A program made the position numbers and the translations under genes. A stretch of DNA of 64,000 nt. It comes from an uncultured Clostridia bacterium. GTDB taxonomy: Bacteria > Bacillota > Clostridia > Christensenellales > UBA1242. Shown here piece by piece: positions 11,437-19,982 of the stretch (positions are counted from its first letter, which is position 1; each line of letters begins with the position of its first letter). The DNA lies in contig CAKVLR010000002.1 in NCBI GenBank assembly GCA_934757855.1, positions 1 through 64,000 on the forward strand. The letters run 5' to 3'. The notes under the pieces are model-generated. The model had not been told where the DNA came from. It worked only from the letters and a program-made list of their open reading frames with translations, and searched no databases.

Positions 11437-11749
11437 ATATTTACCTTATCGAGCAAAAATCAAAACATTACGCTTTCGTTTTTGAAAACATATAGCGGTT
11501 TACAGTTCGATAATTTTGGAGTAAGTATGTAAAACTACCAAACATTTTGCCTTGTTTTCCTTTTAATTTAATTTTTTTTTGAAGTTTGAAAGTATTTTTT
11601 TATATTTTTTCAAAAATTCAAGCGTTTTACCTCGAAATTTACTCAAAATCGGTCGGACAAAGGTCCCTTCACCTAAACATCTACTGTTTTGCGTTCCGAT
11701 AGAGCGCCAAATACGGGAAATTATAGATTTTTCACTACATTAGGTGAAA
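11437..11749 (-). other. Non-coding region 3' of the template repeat
   Basis: No gene is visible. It is AT-rich apart from 11641-11720, where ATTTCCCGTATTTGGCGCTC and neighbouring GC-richer sequence follow TR. DGR template RNAs usually extend beyond TR, and this segment is probably the 3' part of that RNA up to the terminator. This is an inference from position. Confidence 0.4.
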
Positions 11750-11868
11750 CGCAGGACGCACCGCGTTGGAATTATTCACATTATTGTTATTGTTACTAGA
11801 CCCAGAGGGGTTTACATTATACGCATTGTTTGAATTATTGTTATTGGAAGAGCGCGACCACGAGTAAG
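11750..11868 (-). repeat. DGR template repeat (TR)
   Basis: 119 nt on the minus strand, 49 nt downstream of the avd stop. It is rich in AAT/AAC triplets (about 37 adenines) and, read in the target frame, would give runs of Asn where VR has Ser, Asp, His, Tyr, Gly, Thr and Ile. It matches VR at every non-adenine position. Its 3' end carries the same GC-rich stretch as VR. The template RNA would be transcribed with RT and avd, reverse transcribed with adenine-specific errors, and copied into VR. Confidence 0.93.
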
Positions 11869-11917
11869 CAACAAAACCCAACTCTTTTACAAGACCTCTG
11901 CCCGCGGGTGAACTAAA

Positions 11918-12481
11918 TTATTTTTTTACATTTTTTGTCCACCCCCCGAGTAATTTTCGTGCTTCGAGTATCAATTTTGCGATGTAAAACATCTGCTTTA
12001 TGGTAATCGCTTGCATTTTTTTTGCAACTTCGGCGTAATGGTCCAAAATTCGCAAGCACACGCCCGCGCGGATTTGGTACGCAAGTCTTTTTTGTTCATC
12101 GCGCTGAAAATTTGCTTGATACAAGTTATCCACAACTTCGATTGCGCAATTTTGCAGTCGTGTCACTATGCTCCAGCGGTATTTTTTGGGTGATTTTTCG
12201 GTAATCACAAAAATGTACTCAGACAATTTTTTCGCGTGTGTAAAGATTGAGAGTTCGCGCTCACGCTCTTTGGCTGGCTCTAAACTGTAAATTATAAACG
12301 GTTTGCGCGAGGCTTTTTTGCACATTTTAGGGGTCACGAGTGACTTTTGCGCGGGTGCGACCGCTGTTTTTGTGTCCGTTGCGCTCGTTTTTATCGCTTG
12401 CGGAGTATTTGGTTGCGCGGAGGTGAGATTTTTTGTGGTTTGCCCCGTTGTCGGTTGTGTATTTTCAATTTTTTCAGTCAT
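11918..12481 (-). CDS. avd: DGR accessory variability determinant (Avd-like)
   Basis: 187 residues. Residues 1-60 are a Thr/Ala/Pro/Gln-rich linker; about 65-187 form a predicted all-helical bundle ending in KLILEARKLLGGWTK, the signature of the Avd/four-helix-bundle (23S intervening-sequence-like) family. Avd is a basic pentamer that binds the DGR reverse transcriptase and template RNA and is required for mutagenic retrohoming. ATG follows the RT stop by 6 nt, with the RBS (AAAGGA) inside the last RT codons, so the two are translationally coupled. The long N-terminal linker is longer than in the classic about 125-residue Avd. Confidence 0.85.
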   Translation of the reverse strand: MTEKIENTQPTTGQTTKNLTSAQPNTPQAIKTSATDTKTAVAPAQKSLVTPKMCKKASRKPFIIYSLEPAKERERELSIFTHAKKLSEYIFVITEKSPKKYRWSIVTRLQNCAIEVVDNLYQANFQRDEQKRLAYQIRAGVCLRILDHYAEVAKKMQAITIKQMFYIAKLILEARKLLGGWTKNVKK

Positions 12482-12487
12482 AAGATT

Positions 12488-13642
12488 TTATCCTTTTTGC
12501 GTTTTTTGTTGAGCGATGAGTTGCTGGGCAATTTCGGCGACTTTGATGCGTTTTTTGAGATTTTGCTCTAATTTGTAGCAATTTGCGTGTTTTAAATGTC
12601 CGTGATACGCGATTAGCGAACAATTTACGCGTTGCAAGTCAATCAAACCTTCCGCGTAGGCGCGATTTAGCAATTTTGCGCGAGATTTAAAGCGCGTAAC
12701 GGTCTTTTTGCTGACTTTTTTGATTAATTTGCCGTTTTCGTTGACTTGATACCGAAACCCTAGAAAAGTCAAGCCATTTTTAAGTGGAAAAATGTGCGTT
12801 TTGTCGTTTAGGCGCACGCCCAGCGTGTCTAGCGTTTTGTGAATTTCGGCAAGCGCTTTTTTGAGAAAATTTTTATCTTCGTGGACCAGCACAAAGTCGT
12901 CCATATAGCGCGAGTAAATTTTGACGCGTAATTTTTCTTTTATCAGTCTATCGATTTTGTCGAGGTAAAACATACCAAAAACTTGGCTAGTTTGGTTGCC
13001 GATTGGTATTCCGCGCCCTGTGGTAACCATATCGCGCACGAACGGGTGGCGCTTGATTGGTTCGAGCGGGGCTACATTGTACTTTTCCAAAAAGCGTGGG
13101 CTTGTGTGGTAACTGTCGATAATCATACACACGAAATTTCGTATGCGTTTATCTTTGATGTGTTTCGACACGAGTTCTTTTAGTTGTGCGTGCGGAATGG
13201 TAGGGAAATATTTGTGAATATCGCACTTCAAGATATAACCATTTGTGCCGTGCGTGTGGATAAATTTGCGTAAGTTGTTCTCAAACCGTGCTAGCGCAAA
13301 ATGGGTACCCTTGTCGATTTGGCAAACTGTGTTGTCCAAAATCGCGCGCGATGAAAAGTACGGTGCTAACATATTGTCGCAAATGACATGTTGGACAATT
13401 CGGTCGCGGTACAGTAGCGTTTGTATTTCGCGTTGCTTTGGCTCAAAAATTGTGAAACTGTGGTATTTTTCGATTTTGTATTTTCCGCTTGTAATTTGGT
13501 CGTAGAGTTCGTAGATATTTTCGAGTAATGAGATTTCAAAGCGCACGATTGGGCGTTTTTGCCTCTTGGAAATTCGCCCTTTTATATGTGCTTTGAGGAT
13601 ATTTTCAGTTGTAAACAAAGTATCAAAAGACTGTGTAATCAT
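12488..13642 (-). CDS. DGR reverse transcriptase
   Basis: 384 residues from the ATG at 13642, chosen because GGGAGGT lies 6 nt upstream; a GTG 15 nt earlier is inside the RBS. Reverse-transcriptase motifs in order: KCDIHKYFPTI (about 139-149, first catalytic Asp), IPIGNQTSQ (212-220), YMDD (246-249, catalytic Asp pair), GLTFLGFRY (about 290-298). The IGNxTSQ form in motif 4, in place of QGxxxSP of retroviral and group II intron enzymes, marks DGR reverse transcriptases. No maturase, HNH or protease domain. It copies TR RNA into adenine-mutated cDNA. Preceded by its own promoter and followed immediately by avd. Confidence 0.95.
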   Translation of the reverse strand: MITQSFDTLFTTENILKAHIKGRISKRQKRPIVRFEISLLENIYELYDQITSGKYKIEKYHSFTIFEPKQREIQTLLYRDRIVQHVICDNMLAPYFSSRAILDNTVCQIDKGTHFALARFENNLRKFIHTHGTNGYILKCDIHKYFPTIPHAQLKELVSKHIKDKRIRNFVCMIIDSYHTSPRFLEKYNVAPLEPIKRHPFVRDMVTTGRGIPIGNQTSQVFGMFYLDKIDRLIKEKLRVKIYSRYMDDFVLVHEDKNFLKKALAEIHKTLDTLGVRLNDKTHIFPLKNGLTFLGFRYQVNENGKLIKKVSKKTVTRFKSRAKLLNRAYAEGLIDLQRVNCSLIAYHGHLKHANCYKLEQNLKKRIKVAEIAQQLIAQQKTQKG

Positions 13643-13669
13643 TTTGCGACCTCCCACAAACTGAAAGAC

Positions 13670-13698
13670 ATTATATACGATATTTTTTGAATTTTCAA
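13670..13698 (-). promoter_or_regulatory. Promoter of the RT-avd-TR operon
   Basis: Minus strand: -35 TTGAAA (13693-13698), 17 bp, -10 TATAAT (13670-13675), about 28 nt upstream of the RT start codon. The predicted start is near 13663, leaving a short leader with the RBS. Confidence 0.7.
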
Positions 13699-13749
13699 TC
13701 GTTTTTGGGGGCGTTTACATAGTTCGACTAAATTCGACCGAAAACAACA

Positions 13750-13778
13750 AAAAACAACACAAATTATGTGTTGTTTTT
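13750..13778. terminator. Bidirectional hairpin insulating the DGR cassette
   Basis: A perfect 12-bp inverted repeat (AAAAACAACACA 13750-13761 / TGTGTTGTTTTT 13767-13778) with a 5-nt loop and A/T tails on both sides. It would stop read-through from the tuf side and lies just upstream of the RT promoter. Confidence 0.65.
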
Positions 13779-13852
13779 GTCGAAATTTGTTAACTTTTGT
13801 TAATAAAAATGAAAATTTTTCAAATAAAAAAATAAAAAATCAATCAGGCAAA

Positions 13853-14102
13853 AGAGATTGCCCCTTGGAGTACCGCTAGGTACGGAAAGTCTGGCAGAAC
13901 ACGGCGGTCAAGTAGAACAGCAAGATATTAGCCAGCCATTTTTTAGAGATTGCCCCTTGAAGTATGCTTGCATACTGAAAGTCTGGCAGTACAGTAAGTC
14001 TAGTAGAACGATGAGTAATGCCAGCCCACCCCTTACAGGGGTTCGCAATGACACCCCTGCGGGGTGTTTTTAGAGATTGCCGCGCTAACGCTCGCAATTA
14101 CA
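13853..14102. repeat. Tandem type B repeats plus a type A copy
   Basis: Two type B copies (about 13853-13941 and 13947-14053) lie head to tail, each starting GAGATTGCCCCTTG, with a variable hairpin (GTACCGCTAGGTAC; AGTATGCTTGCATACT), then AAAGTCTGGCAG and an AGCCAGCC end. The variable stem differs between copies but stays paired. A hairpin at about 14053-14070 (ACCCCTGCGGGGTGT) and a type A copy at about 14072-14102 follow. Nothing coding is seen between 13643 and 14168. Confidence 0.75.
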
Positions 14103-14116
14103 AATAGAAAGGCAAC

Positions 14117-14144
14117 AAAAAAAAGAGTGCTAATACACTCTTTC
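14117..14144 (-). terminator. str operon terminator after tuf
   Basis: 8-bp stem AAAGAGTG/CACTCTTT with a 6-nt loop (14122-14143), running into eight T on the minus strand, 25 bp after the tuf stop. It ends the rpsL-rpsG-fusA-tuf transcript. Confidence 0.85.
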
Positions 14145-14168
14145 CTTGTATGTTGGTTAATGCAAAAA

Positions 14169-15380
14169 TTATTTCTCAACTTTTGTTACAACACCACTAC
14201 CTACTGTGTGTCCGCCTTCACGGATAGCGAAACGCAAACCTTCTTCGATAGCGATTGGAGTAATCAACTCAACTTCCATTTCTACATTGTCACCTGGCAT
14301 AACCATTTCAACGCCGTTTGAAAGTTGAATAGTACCAGTTACATCAGTTGTACGGAAGTAGAATTGTGGACGGTAACCAGATACGAATGGAGTAGAACGG
14401 CCACCCTCTTCTTTCTTCAATACATATACATTAGCAGTAAATTTTGTGTGTGGGTTAATTGACTTAGGAGCAGCCAAAACTTGTCCGCGTTGGATGTCTT
14501 TACGGTCAATACCACGAAGCAACAAACCAATGTTGTCACCAGCTTGCGCTTGGTCAAGCAATTTCTTGAACATTTCAACACCAGTGATAACTGTTGTCTT
14601 TGTAGAACCCATACCTACGATTTCTACTGTGTCGTTAAGTTTAACAGTACCGCGTTCTACACGACCTGTAGCAACTGTACCACGACCAGTGATTGTAAAT
14701 ACATCTTCAACTGGCATCAAGAATGGTTTGTCAACATCACGAACTGGGTCCTTGAAGTATGTGTCACAAGCATCCATAAGTTCGAAAATGCATTTACATT
14801 CTTCGCCATCAACATTACCTGCGTTTGCAGCATCAAGGGCTGGCTTAGCACTACCAAAGATAATTGGAGTAGTGTCGCCTGGGAAGCCGTACTCGTTTAA
14901 CAAGTCACGAATTTCCATTTCAACCAATTCCAACAAGTCCTTACGGTCTGCTGGTGGAAGAAGGTCAACTTTGTTTACGAAAACGATAATTGCTGGAACA
15001 CCTACCTGACGAGCAAGCAAAATGTGTTCACGAGTTTGAGGCATCACACCTGCGTTTGCAGCAACAACCAAGATTGCGCCGTCCATTTGCGCAGCACCAG
15101 TAATCATATTCTTTACATAGTCAGCGTGGCCTGGGCAGTCTACGTGAGCGTAGTGACGCTTTGCAGTTTCGTACTCTACGTGAGTAGTGTTAATAGTAAT
15201 ACCACGCGCTCTTTCCTCTGGTGTCATATCGATTGAAGCGTAGTCACGCGCTTCTGCCATACCTTTCTTTGCCAAAACAGTAGTAATAGCAGCAGTCAAA
15301 GTAGTTTTACCGTGGTCAACGTGACCGATTGTACCCAAGTTAAAGTGGGGTTTAGTTCTTTCAAATTTAGCTTTTGCCAT
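14169..15380 (-). CDS. tuf: Elongation factor Tu
   Basis: 403 residues, about the usual bacterial length. GTP-binding motifs: GHVDHGKTTL (about 19-28), DCPGHADYV (about 80-88) and NKVD (about 135-138), followed by domains 2 and 3. It delivers aminoacyl-tRNA to the ribosome. RBS AAGGAGA lies upstream of ATG. It is the last gene of the str operon, 50 nt after fusA. EF-Tu sequence is highly conserved, so the assignment is secure. Confidence 0.99.
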   Translation of the reverse strand: MAKAKFERTKPHFNLGTIGHVDHGKTTLTAAITTVLAKKGMAEARDYASIDMTPEERARGITINTTHVEYETAKRHYAHVDCPGHADYVKNMITGAAQMDGAILVVAANAGVMPQTREHILLARQVGVPAIIVFVNKVDLLPPADRKDLLELVEMEIRDLLNEYGFPGDTTPIIFGSAKPALDAANAGNVDGEECKCIFELMDACDTYFKDPVRDVDKPFLMPVEDVFTITGRGTVATGRVERGTVKLNDTVEIVGMGSTKTTVITGVEMFKKLLDQAQAGDNIGLLLRGIDRKDIQRGQVLAAPKSINPHTKFTANVYVLKKEEGGRSTPFVSGYRPQFYFRTTDVTGTIQLSNGVEMVMPGDNVEMEVELITPIAIEEGLRFAIREGGHTVGSGVVTKVEK

Positions 15381-15430
15381 AATCTTTTACATTCTCCTTA
15401 ATAAAATTTTTAATTGGCATTTTTCCAACA

Positions 15431-17506
15431 TTAGTTGGAAGCGTTCCTCTCGCCGATAATTTTGTCGGCAACATATTTTGGAACTTCTGAGTAGCACTCT
15501 AAGTCCATAGTGAATATACCACGACCTTGAGTGATACTGCGCAAGTCGGTCGCATAACCGAACATTTCAGCAAGCGGAACAAGTGCATTGATAGTTTGTT
15601 GACCATCTGCGCTCTCCATTTCGCGTAATTGTCCGCGTCTGCGGTTTATATCGCCCATTACATCGCCCAAATATTCTTCTGGAACGATGACTTGCACCTT
15701 CATAACTGGCTCCAAAATTACTGGGTTGGCGTGCTTTGCAGCCTCTTTAAATGCCATACTACCAGCAATCTTAAACGCCATTTCACTAGAGTCCACATCG
15801 TGGAAACTACCGTCTACCAAAGTAACACGGAAGTCCACCATTTCGTAGCCTGCTAGTACGCCGTTTTGAGCGGCTTCACGAATACCATCATCGATAGGTT
15901 GGATAAATTCTTTTGGAATTGCACCACCCACGATTTTGTTGACAAATTCGTAACCTTTGCCTGGCTCTAATGGTTCCATTTCAATCACACAGTGACCGTA
16001 TTGACCTTTACCACCAGACTGGCGAATGTACTTACCTTCTTGCTTAGTCTTGCTACGGATTGTTTCGCGGTAAGCAACTTGAGGTTTACCAATGTTAGCC
16101 TCAACATTAAACTCACGCTTCAATCTATCGCAGTAAATATCAAGGTGAAGTTCACCCATACCTGCCATAATTGTTTGACCAGTTTCTTGGTCTGTATAAG
16201 TCTTGAATGAAGGGTCTTCTTCTGCAAATTTCAACAATGCAGCAACCAATTTCTCTTGACCAGCCTTTGTCTTTGGCTCGATAGCAATTTTGATAACTGG
16301 GTCTGGGAAGTTGATACTTTCAAGAACGATTGGGTGACCTTCATCACACAAAGTGTCACCAGTTGTAGTATCTTTTAGACCTACGATAGCAGCGATGTCA
16401 CCAGCGTGAACTTCGTTAATTTCGATACGCTCGTTTGAGTGCATACGAATAAGTCTAGCAACACGCTCTTTTTTACCCTTTGTTGAGTTGTAAACATAAC
16501 TACCACTTTGCAATGTACCACTGTACACGCGGAAGTAAGTCAATCTACCATATGGGTCAGTAGCAACCTTAAATGCCAAAGCACTAAATGGTTCGTCATC
16601 TCTTGGGTGACGCTCGCCCTCCTCCCCATTTGGAAGTACACCCTTGATTGCAGGAATGTCACTAGGACTAGGCATATAATCAACGATTGCATCGAGCAAT
16701 TTTTGGATACCCTTGTTCTTGTAACTTGTACCACAGCAAACTGGGTTCATACGGAGTGATATAGTACCCTTACGAATACCACGCTTGATTTCTTCAACGG
16801 TAAATTCTTCACCAGCGAAGAATTTTTCAAGCAATTCATCATCCATTTCAGCAACATGTTCAATCAATTCAGCACGGTATTTTTGTGCTTTTTCGAGATA
16901 TTCAGCAGGAATGTCGATTTCTTCCATTTCCTTACCTTCATCATCGTGATAAATAGTTGCTTTCATAGTAACCAAATCAATTACGCCCTTAAAGTCATCT
17001 GCGTGACCGATTGGTAATTGAATTGGCACAGCATTTGCGCCCAAACGGGTCTTCATCATATCAATTACATGATAGAAGTCAGCACCGTTCATATCCATCT
17101 TGTTGACATAAGCCATTCTAGGTACGCCGTATTTGTTGGCTTGGCGCCATACGGTTTCACTTTGAGGCTGTACACCACCACGAGCGCAGAATACTGCCAC
17201 AGCACCATCGAGTACTTTTAGACTACGCTCAACCTCAATAGTGAAGTCAACGTGGCCTGGAGTGTCGATAATGTTGATTTGGTGATTTTTCCACATACAG
17301 GTTGTTGCAGCAGAAGTAATGGTAATACCGCGTTCGCGTTCTTGAACCATCCAGTCCATTGTTGCTTGACCTTCGTGAACTTCACCTAATTTGTGTGTTA
17401 TACCTGTAAAGTACAAAATACGCTCAGTAGTTGTTGTCTTACCTGCATCAATGTGCGCCATAATACCTATATTGCGTACCTTGTCCAAAGGTGTAGTTCT
17501 TGCCAT
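15431..17506 (-). CDS. fusA: Elongation factor G
   Basis: 691 residues, the standard EF-G length. G-domain motifs: AHIDAGKTTTTERIL (about 17-31), RERGITITSAATT (switch region), DTPGHVDF (about 81-88), NKMD (about 135-138). It then has domains II-V, including the FPDPVIKIAIEPKTKA region. It is the GTPase for ribosomal translocation and, with RRF, ribosome recycling. It lies 18 nt downstream of rpsG in the classic str operon order, with GGAG before ATG. No signs of a duplicate or antibiotic-resistance type. Confidence 0.99.
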   Translation of the reverse strand: MARTTPLDKVRNIGIMAHIDAGKTTTTERILYFTGITHKLGEVHEGQATMDWMVQERERGITITSAATTCMWKNHQINIIDTPGHVDFTIEVERSLKVLDGAVAVFCARGGVQPQSETVWRQANKYGVPRMAYVNKMDMNGADFYHVIDMMKTRLGANAVPIQLPIGHADDFKGVIDLVTMKATIYHDDEGKEMEEIDIPAEYLEKAQKYRAELIEHVAEMDDELLEKFFAGEEFTVEEIKRGIRKGTISLRMNPVCCGTSYKNKGIQKLLDAIVDYMPSPSDIPAIKGVLPNGEEGERHPRDDEPFSALAFKVATDPYGRLTYFRVYSGTLQSGSYVYNSTKGKKERVARLIRMHSNERIEINEVHAGDIAAIVGLKDTTTGDTLCDEGHPIVLESINFPDPVIKIAIEPKTKAGQEKLVAALLKFAEEDPSFKTYTDQETGQTIMAGMGELHLDIYCDRLKREFNVEANIGKPQVAYRETIRSKTKQEGKYIRQSGGKGQYGHCVIEMEPLEPGKGYEFVNKIVGGAIPKEFIQPIDDGIREAAQNGVLAGYEMVDFRVTLVDGSFHDVDSSEMAFKIAGSMAFKEAAKHANPVILEPVMKVQVIVPEEYLGDVMGDINRRRGQLREMESADGQQTINALVPLAEMFGYATDLRSITQGRGIFTMDLECYSEVPKYVADKIIGERNASN

Positions 17507-17524
17507 ATTAATCTCCTTTTTTGA

Positions 17525-17995
17525 TTACCACTTAAAGTGTGCAAAAGCCTTGTTTGCCTCTGCCATACGGTGAATCTCATCTTTCTTTTTCACAGCACCA
17601 CCAGTACTGTTAAAAGCATCTACTAATTCACCAGCGAGTTTGTATTCCATACCGCGCTCACCACGCTTTTTAGAATACAACACAATCCAACGAATCGCCA
17701 AAGTTTGACGACGAGCAGGACGAATTTCTGTTGGCACTTGGTATGTTGCACCACCAACTTTGCGTGCGCGAGTCTCTACAATAGGACTTGCGTTTTCAAG
17801 AGCCTTTTCAAGTGTTTCCATTTCGCTTACGCCTGTTTTTTCACTAGCAATTTTCATTGCATCGTAAACAAGGCGCTCAGCAATACTCAACTTACCATCG
17901 AGCATAACTTGGTTGATTAATTTTCTTACAACCACGCTACCGTACACTGGGTCAGGCAAAACGCTACGCACTGGTGCAGAATTGCGTCTTGACAT
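17525..17995 (-). CDS. rpsG: 30S ribosomal protein S7
   Basis: 156 residues, the usual S7 length. Begins MSRRNSAPVRSVLPDPVYGS and carries the conserved VGGATYQVP and RWIV...RGERGMEYKLA segments. S7 binds the 3' major domain of 16S rRNA and nucleates head assembly; in other bacteria it also regulates the str operon. RBS AAAGGAGAT precedes ATG. It lies between rpsL (113 nt upstream) and fusA (18 nt downstream). Confidence 0.98.
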   Translation of the reverse strand: MSRRNSAPVRSVLPDPVYGSVVVRKLINQVMLDGKLSIAERLVYDAMKIASEKTGVSEMETLEKALENASPIVETRARKVGGATYQVPTEIRPARRQTLAIRWIVLYSKKRGERGMEYKLAGELVDAFNSTGGAVKKKDEIHRMAEANKAFAHFKW

Positions 17996-18108
17996 AATTT
18001 AATCTCCTTTTAGAATAGTTAGAAAAGTTTTGTTTAATTTATTCCTATATAATATATATATTGCTTGTCGCTTTTAGCAAACGCTAAATTCAACTTTTTT
18101 AAATAGGA

Positions 18109-18480
18109 CTATTTACCTTTTTTCGCGCCGTATTTACTGCGTGCTTGGTTACGCTTTGCAGTACCAGCAGTATCCAAAACACCACGAACGATGTGGTAAC
18201 GAACACCGACAAGGTCCTTTACACGACCACCGCGAACTAATACAACAGAGTGTTCCTGTAAGTTGTGTCCTTCACCTGGAATGTACATAGTACTTTCACT
18301 ACCGTTACTCAAACGAACCTTTGCAATCTTACGCAATGCAGAGTTAGGTTTCTTTGGAGTAGTAGTAGTAACAGCGAAACAAACACCACGCTTTTGAGGG
18401 CATTGTTCCAAAAGAGGTGATTTAGACTTCTTTTTCTGTTGCTTACGGCCACTTCTAACTAGTTGGTTTATAGTAGGCAT
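18109..18480 (-). CDS. rpsL: 30S ribosomal protein S12
   Basis: 123 residues, standard length. [13 protein letters not shown] start, then [30 protein letters not shown] and the [28 protein letters not shown]-type region; here the last reads [10 protein letters not shown], with Val in place of the usual Pro after Leu. S12 lies at the decoding centre and is the streptomycin-resistance locus; the Lys of TPKKPNS matches the wild-type position. First gene of the str operon, preceded by its own promoter and a structured leader. Confidence 0.97.
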   Translation of the reverse strand: [123 protein letters not shown]

Positions 18481-18727
18481 AGTTTCCTCCTTGTAAATTT
18501 TATCATAGTTTCAACCCTAAAACTACGACTTGGCGAAAAACAATTTTTTGTTTTCACAAAAGTGTTTGGAATGAATCACTTTGTGCAAAAAAATTTTTCC
18601 GTCCTGCTGGAAGGAGAACAGCACACCATTGTGTTCCCTTTTCCACGACCAGCAATAACTGGATTTTGTAAAAGTTTTTAATCTATACTTTAAAGGTATA
18701 GAAAAACGCTACAAAATCATTTGTAAC
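18481..18727 (-). promoter_or_regulatory. Structured leader of the str operon
   Basis: About 250 nt of untranslated leader between promoter and rpsL. Several hairpins are visible on the minus strand: CTATACC...AGTATAG at about 18684-18700, GCTGG...CCAGC enclosing GGAACAC...TGTTC near 18600-18655, and a T-rich stretch after them. The nested stems followed by T-runs suggest attenuation or ribosomal-protein feedback. I did not recognise a named leader family. Confidence 0.4.
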
Positions 18728-18733
18728 GCTGTA

Positions 18734-18762
18734 ATTATATCAATAAATTAAGTTTGTGTCAA
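18734..18762 (-). promoter_or_regulatory. Promoter of the str operon
   Basis: Minus strand: -35 TTGACA (18757-18762), 17 bp, -10 TATAAT (18734-18739), a perfect sigma-A promoter. It starts transcription about 245 nt upstream of rpsL, so the str operon here is independent of rpoBC, which lies elsewhere in the window. Confidence 0.88.
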
Positions 18763-18806
18763 TAGAATTTCGCAACTATTTTATTAAATTTGATTAAATT
18801 TTTAGT

Positions 18807-19934
18807 TTAGAGAATAGTTACCGAGAGAATTAGGAAAACGATATACGCAAGTGTAATCACTACCCCACTAACTATTTGCAAAATAATAGAATTTTTGTAC
18901 TTTGAATTTTGTCGCCTTGATATACCAAAAACAAGTGCCATTATGCAAGCAACTACTAGACAAGCAGACAAAATTATACTTTGTAAGTCGGTCAAAAATA
19001 CCGTTCCATTTGTATAACAAATATCAGCAAATGCGATTACTCCAAAATTAAACAAGCACGAACCCAACAAATTTCCGTAGGCTGAGTCGAAATTTCCTAA
19101 TCTCACTAAAGTGAACGAAGAAATAATTTCAGGTAGGCTCGTTGCGATACCCAAGAACAATGCTCCTGCTAGCCCTCTGCCTAAATTGTAAGTTGTGGCA
19201 ATACTATCAACCAAATATGTCATTGCAACGGACACGCCTATCAAGACAAACGCAAGCAATATAAAACGCCATACAATTTGTTTTACTTCCAACGCCTCTG
19301 CCTTGTTTACTACTTCTTTAACTTTTACATCAGTAGCAGGTTTGCTTGCTGGTCTATTATCAATTTTAATTTCTGTTTGCTCACCTTTTATTTCTGCGTT
19401 GGTTAATTTTTCGTTTGTATCGTTTTGAGTTTCTTGTAGTTTAGTATCAGTATTGCCTTCTGCTTTTTGCGAAAACCAAATTGCAACAACATACAAAACC
19501 AAAATTACTGGAGTCAAGATATTTACATTTATTGCAGGAATCACAATCTTCCAGTCGAATATTGCACAAAGCAAAATCAACGCACTAACAATCAATGTGA
19601 ATGCACAAATTATTATATTGCTTTTGCTTACCTTTTTGCCTAAACTGCGTTTAAAGAAAACTAGCATCAATACGCCGATTATAGCAATATCAAATACATC
19701 GGAGCCTAGAATATTACCTAATGTCATTTCAGGTTGCTTTAAAATTGCCGAGGTAATACTAGTAATTAATTCTGGTAAACTGGTAATACCAGCAAGCAAA
19801 ATACCACCTAAAAACGCACCAGATATTTTAGTTTTTTTGTCTAGCGCATCAATATACTCGGCAAGTTTGTTTGAGGTAAACACAGTCACAACCAAACACA
19901 AAACATATAATAGCCATACCCACCACATAGGCAC
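18807..19934 (-). CDS. CaCA-family sodium/calcium exchanger-like protein
   Basis: 375 residues, about ten membrane helices. The two alpha-repeats of the CaCA superfamily are clear: GITSLPELITS with GNILGSDVFDI in the first half, and GIATSLPEIISS with GNLLGSCLFNFG in the second. The acidic residues in the LPE motifs bind the cation. A hydrophilic cytosolic loop (about 150-225, Lys/Thr/Glu-rich) separates the halves. Probably exports Ca2+ or a related cation in exchange for Na+ or H+. It stands alone between the str promoter and the VanW gene; the ion cannot be told from sequence. Confidence 0.9.
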   Translation of the reverse strand: MPMWWVWLLYVLCLVVTVFTSNKLAEYIDALDKKTKISGAFLGGILLAGITSLPELITSITSAILKQPEMTLGNILGSDVFDIAIIGVLMLVFFKRSLGKKVSKSNIIICAFTLIVSALILLCAIFDWKIVIPAINVNILTPVILVLYVVAIWFSQKAEGNTDTKLQETQNDTNEKLTNAEIKGEQTEIKIDNRPASKPATDVKVKEVVNKAEALEVKQIVWRFILLAFVLIGVSVAMTYLVDSIATTYNLGRGLAGALFLGIATSLPEIISSFTLVRLGNFDSAYGNLLGSCLFNFGVIAFADICYTNGTVFLTDLQSIILSACLVVACIMALVFGISRRQNSKYKNSIILQIVSGVVITLAYIVFLILSVTIL

Positions 19935-19982
19935 ACCTCAAAAAATGGAATATCTAAGTATAACTAATAAAAACAAGTTTGT

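Noticed and set aside
11348..11450. A 29-codon frame (MAQPYANAINRD...) overlapping the DGR terminator
   Set aside because: It spans both arms of the terminator stem and the T-tract and has only a weak RBS; the hairpin explains the sequence better.
12488..13642. Group II intron or retron reverse transcriptase
   Set aside because: No maturase or endonuclease domain, no intron or msr/msd-like sequence; motif 4 is IGNxTSQ and a TR/VR pair is present.
7537..14102. A CRISPR array in the repeat-rich region
   Set aside because: Repeats are irregularly spaced, occur in both orientations, vary internally, and no cas genes are nearby.
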